64,000 bases of DNA. It comes from Verticillium longisporum. Taxonomy: Eukaryota > Ascomycota > Sordariomycetes > Glomerellales > Plectosphaerellaceae. Shown here in pieces: positions 58,181 through 64,000 of this stretch. Below the pieces are notes generated by a model. The model was given only the letters and a program-made list of their open reading frames with translations, searched no databases and was not told the origin of the DNA. The position numbers and the translations under genes were made by a program. The stretch is taken from contig JAETXT010000003.1 in the NCBI GenBank assembly GCA_019188255.1, positions 4,216,001 through 4,280,000 on the forward strand. Direction: 5' to 3'. Position 1 is the first letter of the stretch. Every line of letters begins with the position of its first letter.

Positions 58181-60611
58181 GACTTCCGCAGTTTTTGAAC
58201 TCCACCATTCTCTCTCTCTCTATCGTGTACTATTGGACTCCGGCGCGGCTGTATGATGGAAACGGACTTGGGTCGCTGGCAGGGGCGAAATCTTTCCTTT
58301 TGTGTCTTTTGGGCTGGCGGCAGGGCAGGATGGTTGTGCAGTCTGCTTCTGCTGCACCTTCGGTTAGGCACGGCTGCTTGTTAGTTAGTTCTCGCGTATC
58401 GCGCGGTAGATCCTTGCTGACGAGGCATTGACGTCCTAACTTGATGAACTGAACATGACAGACCAAGGCCCTTTCCATGATGATGCTCTATTCGTTGCCC
58501 CATCCTGTGGGTGGTGGCCGAGATGTGCCATGTTAAAATGCTTGGCCTGCTAGCTCCACATCCGGCCTGATGAGATCGACGCCGGCTCGCTCAGCCATAC
58601 GGCCCGCGTTTCGGCACTTTCGACAAGGCGGTCCCCAGATGCTATTCCATCACCCCCGATCTTTGTACGCATCAGTCACCGACAGTCTGGAAGTATCGAT
58701 TCAACCGGGTAGAAGGCCTTGGATGTGGGCTAGGCCAGGGTCTTGACACCAGCGTGAAGCAGAGCACGGCCTCCTCATCAGCATATGAGGATGCTGATGG
58801 GCCAGTCCTTAGACTGGGCAAGTCAAACTAGGTAGGTATGGAAAATAACTGGCTCAGCACACATCCCGCTGCCTTTTTCCACTTTGCCTCGACCGAGTAG
58901 CCTGTGGTGGTGCACGATCTTGCAACAAGGATCAAGCCTTGCCGTGGCGGTTTGTTTGCGCCTCTAAAACAGACAGGGCTGCTGCCTGCTTCCCAGAGCT
59001 ATGGTTGCCTCGCGTTTGAGTCACACCAGGGGGCGATGTGGTCGTTCCTACCTCAATTGACAATACCACGCCCGTGACTTATTATTAAGGAAGACGCTGT
59101 CCCATGCTACTTCTACCGAGTGTGTTCCGTTCGCTTCAAAGCCTTTTCCTTTCGTTTGAGAGTCACTGTTCTCGCTACAACACCATCTGCCTCGCGACAT
59201 TTCCCTTTATTCGCTGCCAGCCCACAGGACTCACAACGTCAGTTATCAGGCTGACATGTCTCGCTATCATCCTTATCTGCACCGCTCTCACTAAATCGGT
59301 CAATCGAGTCGCATGTCCCACGCCGGGTTGCGAGCTGCCGCGAGACTGCCCAAAGCATGATTCACGTCCTTTGCGTGCTGTGACCTTGCAGACCCGTCCT
59401 TGTCCGACATATTGTTCGAGGGGACCATTTGATGGGGTATATGGCACGGGGACACGCACGCCGTCCGCCATTCTTCCCATTGCCCCATTCCAAAAGGTCC
59501 GCGAGCTTGCTCAGCGGTAGAAGCGAGGGTGCCCAACCCATCCTTGTTCTCGGTCTGAATTGACCACCGCACTTCCGCCGACGGATCCACCCCATATGCG
59601 GCATCATCATGCAAGAGCAACGACAGCCCCCGCAAACTCCGAATCAGCCTTCTGCTGCCAACGCGCGCTGCACAGAGCTGTCCGAATGGGGCCAGATAGG
59701 CCCGCCTCTGTGGCATGAGCGCGCAGGGGTCATACGCTGGCTGTCGTGGCAGCCTCTGGGACGTCCAACACCGCAAGTCGAGCCACCCAGCGCAGCTCGT
59801 TTGGTTAGTATACGATACGCCTGTTCTCCTCTCTTTTGCTTTTGCTGCCAAAGCATCGCCGCTGTCTATCGGCACCGAAAAACACTTGGTTGCAGTTGGT
59901 TTTTTTGGCCTTAGTGCTGCATGACAGAAACTGACGGGGGCGGTGACCGATCGATGGCATGCTTGGGGTTTCGTGCGGGGGCGGATCTCAGGAGACTGAG
60001 AATGCTTTGTGGTGAACAGGCCTGGGCAGTGGGAGCTGTCCGGCATTGTGGCCCACGAGCACAGATCAATCACTGAAATCGACGTGCCTTGAGCTACAAA
60101 GGCACGAGCGATCGACAACCCATAGGTGAGCACTACCGGCCACCCGGTGCCCCTCCCCTGTATTTCGACCGCACGATTCGATGGGGGGGCGGTGGTGGCG
60201 TGGTGGTGGTCCATGAGTTGTCCGTCAAATCGCGGCCTGCAGCTTCGAATCGCAAGTGCAGCTGGGTTTGGCCCTCGGTCACCCGTTCGAGGGCGCTCTG
60301 CTGGCTTCCAGATTACTACTGCCGATACTTGCGGAGTCGCCTCATTCTTGTCTGCTTCGTCGGAAGTGAAGTTTCTCGCTGGAATTGCATCTCGCGATCC
60401 CCTCTCTCCCGTCAGCAGTGCACCAAAGGAAAACCAACTACTATTTCACTCTTTGATTCTCAGTCACTGCAAGTCGCTCCATTCAATCAACACTGAAAAG
60501 GTTTCTGATAGGCATGAGCCGCGGAAATCGGCCTCCACTGAATCTGTCGCGGCGACCACCACCACCCTCCGAGTAGGCTCGCGATGAACTACTAAGTCGC
60601 TCCCCTCCACA
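58181..60611. other. Gene-poor region between NHP6 and the five-exon gene
   Basis: The 2.4 kb holds the NHP6 3' UTR and the promoter of the next gene. A 304-codon open frame on the minus strand (60214-59300) lacks any recognisable domain and has a Cys/Arg/Ser-rich composition typical of chance frames, so I do not call it a gene. A TAGGTAGGTATGG motif lies at about 58829. Confidence 0.45.
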
Positions 60612-62482
60612 ATGCCGACGCTCGCCATGGAGCGTGCCGGCCAGGCCGATGTTCACCTCCTTCAGGGCTGTTGTATTGAAGCCGAACGCGCTGATATAGT
60701 TGCCATCCGTCTCGAGGGCCTTCGCCTTGCTTTGCCCGAGAATTTTCACCCACATATGATAGCAGTCATTGAAGAAACCCGTGGTTGTGCCCGCATACTG
60801 CGAGATCTTGCTGACCGCGGTCACGTCCATATTTTCCGCGTGCCTATGACGCTCAACTACCTCAACCTCGTCCTGCCATGTCTGTCCCGCACACTCAGAG
60901 ATATGACCATGTACTACGAGGATAAGACTGTTCGTAAGGAAATTCGGTGGCGCAGGATGTACAATAAAATGAAGGACGAGGTGGAGGGGCTGCCCCTACC
61001 TCAACGATTCGTGGTGTACAATCACTTCCTTACCATGGTCCGGCGGCTTTTGACTCAGTAAGTATGTCCTATCGCTATTGGGCTTCCAGCTGACCATGCA
61101 GGTCGAAAAACTTTGACTTCGATGCGCTCGACGCGCTCAACAACCGAATCATGAGGTTTCGAGAACTCCGCGGCATACGTACGTTTCCGGCATCATCATG
61201 CGATCGTGAAGAAGGCTCACCAGCAAAAGTGCCACCTGCAAACCAGGCAGGCCCTGTCGTCCGTCGAGAAGTCATGGCCCTGACTATACCCGTGGCCCAA
61301 GAACCGGTTCGTCATGCTGATCGTTGCCACCTTCGACGGATCCTAAAAGCGTCACAGAATGGCCACTGGGCCGAGCAGATCTTTTCCATCCCCCTTTCGT
61401 CTCGGACGGCCCTCAAGCAAGCCAAATCGTCTACTTCTTGGGGCCCACATACGCCGTGGGGGCGTCATCTTGCCATACCGCGAGACCCAAAGATCCTCTT
61501 CAGGCGCCCATTTGATAATGACCGCTTAGCCCTGATGGTATACATCAGTCCACTGGATCAGGGCTCATACCTACTCCTCCGATCATTTCAAAACGGTGCG
61601 CCCTGGTACGCTCTCCGTGGAGCTCATGAGCTCTGCATCAGCCGCGAGGGTGGTGCCCTACAATTGCGAAGATGGAGTGCCACTGCGCAGTGCGCCAGAG
61701 CGTGGGCAACGCTGGTCTTCAAGACATGGGAGGGTAAGTCAGCTTGTCTTTTCCTGAAAGCACGAGACCAAATGCTAAACATACAGAAATGATCCTGTTC
61801 CATTGCACGTTCATGTCGCTGAAGGCCCGGAACGCCTTGACTATCCAGATCAGCCCCAAGGAATACAAGCTGTCAAGTGAACGCCGACTTTTCCAGGCGT
61901 ACGTCTCCCTCCCCCTTTACGAAGTAAGGATCATCGTGTTAATAGCATGGCAGCCAGATAATAGACGACGGCTTTAAGCATTCCTTGATTGTATATGAGG
62001 ATGTCGAAACCAAGGGGATCCGTCTTCATGCCGCTGTTTGGGAAGGCGAGCTTCGCCGCTGCCCCGTGTGGACGGCTTTCGGTATGCAAGACCCCTACCT
62101 GTCATTGTTTGCTCCCACCAATACCAAGGCCTGATTCTACCATCCATTTATCTATTCCTCTTTTCTTTGCCTTTCCTCAGCCGTACAGAGACTGACCAGC
62201 CGCGCGATCGCAGTAACCCATCAGTCATCCTCCCCCACATGGCTCCACCGCAAGTCCGCCCACCGCCTCTGGCTCCGTGATATCCACATCTACGTCTTCT
62301 GCTCCCGCTACCGGTCCCATAACCAACGACCCGGCCCCGCCGGCGCCTTCGAGCTCTACTTTGTCGAGACTGCGGCCGCTGCGCACTTTCGCGACTTGTT
62401 CCACCCCCGAAGGCCGCCTGCCGTCACGGCGGCACCCTCATCGTACAAGGCGACTGTCGAGGAGGGAGACGATAGCTGTTGA
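60612..62482 (+). CDS. Conserved fungal protein of unknown function, five exons
   Basis: Exons 60612-61057, 61102-61733, 61787-61898, 61954-62081 and 62214-62482 give 528 residues with no stop. The N-terminal half is helical (RGHVHIFRVPMTLNYLNLVL, LPLPQRFVVYNHFLTMVRRL). The C-terminal half looks like a globular beta-rich domain, with repeated short strands such as DRLALMVYISPLDQGSYLLL, WYALRGAHELCISREGGALQ and HSLIVYEDVETKGIRLHAAV followed by WEGELRRCPVWTAF. I recognise the style from uncharacterised Sordariomycete proteins but know no function. No catalytic motif, signal peptide or membrane segment is visible. The segment encoded by 61150-61290 is less protein-like than the rest and could hide another intron. 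The sequence ends EEGDDSC. Confidence 0.7.
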
Positions 62483-62967
62483 GGCACTGTCCCGACTCGG
62501 ATGAGAAAGAGAGAGAGAGAATGATAAGGGTGGCTCCTAGTCATCGTTTGCGATCTTGGGGACGACGAACCAGCCCAGCATTGCGGCTCGACGAATTGAC
62601 TCTTGCGCGTAGCAATGGGGGGGAGACGGTAATGAGGCGGACGCATGCACAATTCGATTGACGACTAACGAGAAAATGTTTTACGAGATTGACGATTCAT
62701 GACGAGATACCTCTCTGCTTACTCTGCGTAGCATCACAAGGCCGATAGTAGCGCACAAATAGCATACCAATTTGAACATTCTTCCCCCACACTTGGACTG
62801 CAACCACATTTTTACCATCGAATCACAGTCAAAAGACGATATGAGATATGAAAGAACGTGATGCAAAAAAAAACACGCATGCTCAATGTTGGCCTAGCAT
62901 TATTTCGTACCCATGATCCCTCCCCGTTTCGTCACGCGCAAGTCATCTCGTTTCGTTATGCCTCCAT
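62483..62967. other. 3' region between convergent five-exon gene and phosphoglucomutase
   Basis: 485 bp between two convergent 3' ends. It has a short GA repeat (62505-62520) and A-rich stretches near 62868. No other feature was seen. Confidence 0.45.
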
Positions 62968-64000
62968 TTAGGTCTTGACATCAGGCTCGTCACGGCCGAC
63001 GTACTCTTTGAACTTGAGCAGCTCAGTGGCGAACTTGATCTCGGGCTTCAGGAAGTCCTGGGCATCCTGGTCGTAGGTGCTGGGGTCGTTACTGTACTGC
63101 TCGATGTACAGGCGGATGGTGGCGCCAGACGAGCCGGTGCCGGACAGGCGCACGACGATGCGGCTGCCAGACGAGAACTTGGCGTAGAGACCCTGTCCAG
63201 AAGACACAGAGCCATCGAGGTCAGTGTAGGAGAAGTTGCCGGCCTCGGTGACCTCACGGTCGCCAATCTTGCTGCCGATAAAGTCGGGCTTGTCGACGAG
63301 CTCCTTGAGGGTGCCGACGACCTTGGCAGCGCCGTCCGAGTCGACATCCTCGTAGTCGTACCGGGTGAAGAAGGTACGGCCGTATTCAGTCCAGAAGTCC
63401 TTCTGGATCTGCTTGATGGAAGGGGTGACACCCGGGTTCTGAACACCGATACCAGCGATGACGTTCAGCCAGGCCACCACGGCCCACAGGCCATCCTTCT
63501 CGCGAATGTGGTTGCTGCCAGTGCCAAAGCTCTCCTCGCCGCAAATCGACAGCTTGTCCGAGTCAAACAGGGCGCAGAAGAACTTCCAGCCGGTGGGCAC
63601 CTCGTAGCAGTTGAGACCTTGCTTCTTCGCCACGAGGTCAACGGCGCCAGAAGTGGGCATGGAGCGAGCGAGACCAAAAACGCCGTTCTTCTTGAAGTAA
63701 GGAATGAGGTGGGCGTGGTGCGCAATGATGGCAAGAGAATCGCCAGGGGAGACGAAGGCGTTGGCGCCGTAGATCATGTTGCGATCACCATCACCATCAG
63801 AGGCGGCGCCGAAGGGGATGTTGTGCTTGTCGACGACCTCGACGAGCGAGTGGGCGTAGGTCAGGTTGGGATCAGGGTGGCCACCGTTGAAGTCGGGAGA
63901 AGGAATGCAGTTTTGCGTGGCGCCCCCAAGGCCAAGCGCCTTCTGGAAGATGTCGATGCCATAGGGGCCGGTGACACCGTGAAGACCGTCAAAGAGAACC
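62968..64000 (-). CDS. PGM: Phosphoglucomutase, C-terminal part (cut by window edge)
   Basis: Interconverts glucose-1-phosphate and glucose-6-phosphate in the cytosol, linking glycolysis to trehalose, glycogen and cell-wall precursors. The visible 344 codons are one open exon running off the right edge, so the N-terminus and the active-site serine are outside the window. Seen here are FGAASDGDGDRNMIYGANAF (the metal-binding DGDGDRN loop), PTSGAVDLVAKK, the sugar-binding CGEESFGTGSNHIREKDG, and a C-terminal domain with IVVRLSGTGSSGATIRLYIE (phosphate-binding loop) ending EYVGRDEPDVKT. All diagnostic C-terminal motifs are intact. Whether it is the only paralogue cannot be told. Confidence 0.95.
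   Translation of the reverse strand, partial: VLFDGLHGVTGPYGIDIFQKALGLGGATQNCIPSPDFNGGHPDPNLTYAHSLVEVVDKHNIPFGAASDGDGDRNMIYGANAFVSPGDSLAIIAHHAHLIPYFKKNGVFGLARSMPTSGAVDLVAKKQGLNCYEVPTGWKFFCALFDSDKLSICGEESFGTGSNHIREKDGLWAVVAWLNVIAGIGVQNPGVTPSIKQIQKDFWTEYGRTFFTRYDYEDVDSDGAAKVVGTLKELVDKPDFIGSKIGDREVTEAGNFSYTDLDGSVSSGQGLYAKFSSGSRIVVRLSGTGSSGATIRLYIEQYSNDPSTYDQDAQDFLKPEIKFATELLKFKEYVGRDEPDVKT

Noticed and set aside
59300..60214. 304-codon minus frame between NHP6 and the five-exon gene
   Set aside because: Long but without domain, codon-use signal or splice context; rich in Cys, Arg, Ser and Pro as chance frames in GC-rich DNA are.
1..64000. tRNA, rRNA and CRISPR arrays
   Set aside because: No B-box/A-box pairs with cloverleaf potential, no rRNA-like conserved blocks and no regularly spaced repeats were found by eye; a tRNAscan and Rfam search would settle it.

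Overview
The window is a piece of a filamentous ascomycete chromosome, most likely a Sordariomycete (Hypocreales or Glomerellales-like). Evidence for this is the compact genes with short GT-AG introns and CTAAC-type branch sites, Pezizomycotina-specific genes (an ApsA/Num1-type cortical protein, a GPI-type chitin deacetylase), and a sharply bounded AT-rich block with the signature of repeat-induced point mutation (RIP). I place 14 protein-coding genes, one of them cut by the window edge, plus one DNA transposon, one solo LTR and a ruined Ty1/copia element. I see no tRNA, rRNA or CRISPR array.

Layout. 1-4824 holds no gene I can support. 4825-22135 is a conserved block: SLA2 (-), RPL21 (-), RPS9 (+), SLU7 (-), REV3 (+), TEX2/NVJ2 (-). 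This gene set is the SLA2-side flank of the mating-type (MAT) locus in many Pezizomycotina, so a MAT idiomorph would be expected just left of SLA2. None is recognisable in the 4.8 kb available. 23932-29426 is a large ApsA/Num1-like nuclear-migration gene (-). CWC24 (+, splicing) and ATG3 (+, autophagy E2-like enzyme) follow; the ATG3 frame carries an in-frame TAG after the catalytic cysteine.

35205-42882 is an AT-rich block of about 7.7 kb. It contains a minus-strand Ty1/copia relic whose RT, integrase and RNase H can still be read through many stops, a ~300-bp inverted repeat and a ~95-bp direct repeat. Two islands of normal base composition sit inside it: a solo LTR of 287 bp with a TAAAA target duplication, and a complete 1,860-bp Fot1/pogo-type element with 46-bp terminal inverted repeats, a TA duplication and one frameshift in its transposase. 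The islands look younger than the RIP.

42880-44224 is a secreted GPI-type chitin deacetylase (-) whose stop codon lies at the edge of the AT-rich block. 47725-51855 is ATG11 (-), divergent from a probable CENP-H kinetochore gene (+, 52344-53135). A gene-poor stretch leads to NHP6 (+, HMG-box), another gene-poor stretch, then a five-exon conserved fungal gene of unknown function (+, 60612-62482) and the 3' part of phosphoglucomutase (-), which runs off the right edge.

Most genes here are housekeeping: endocytosis, ribosome, splicing, translesion synthesis, lipid-contact sites, autophagy, kinetochore and glycolytic side pathways. I do not find a clear new multi-gene system. The most interesting points are the possible MAT flank, the broken ATG3, and the young insertions nested in RIP-mutated DNA. 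Exon boundaries were inferred by hand from splice signals, reading frame and family conservation; all modelled coding sequences sum to whole codons.
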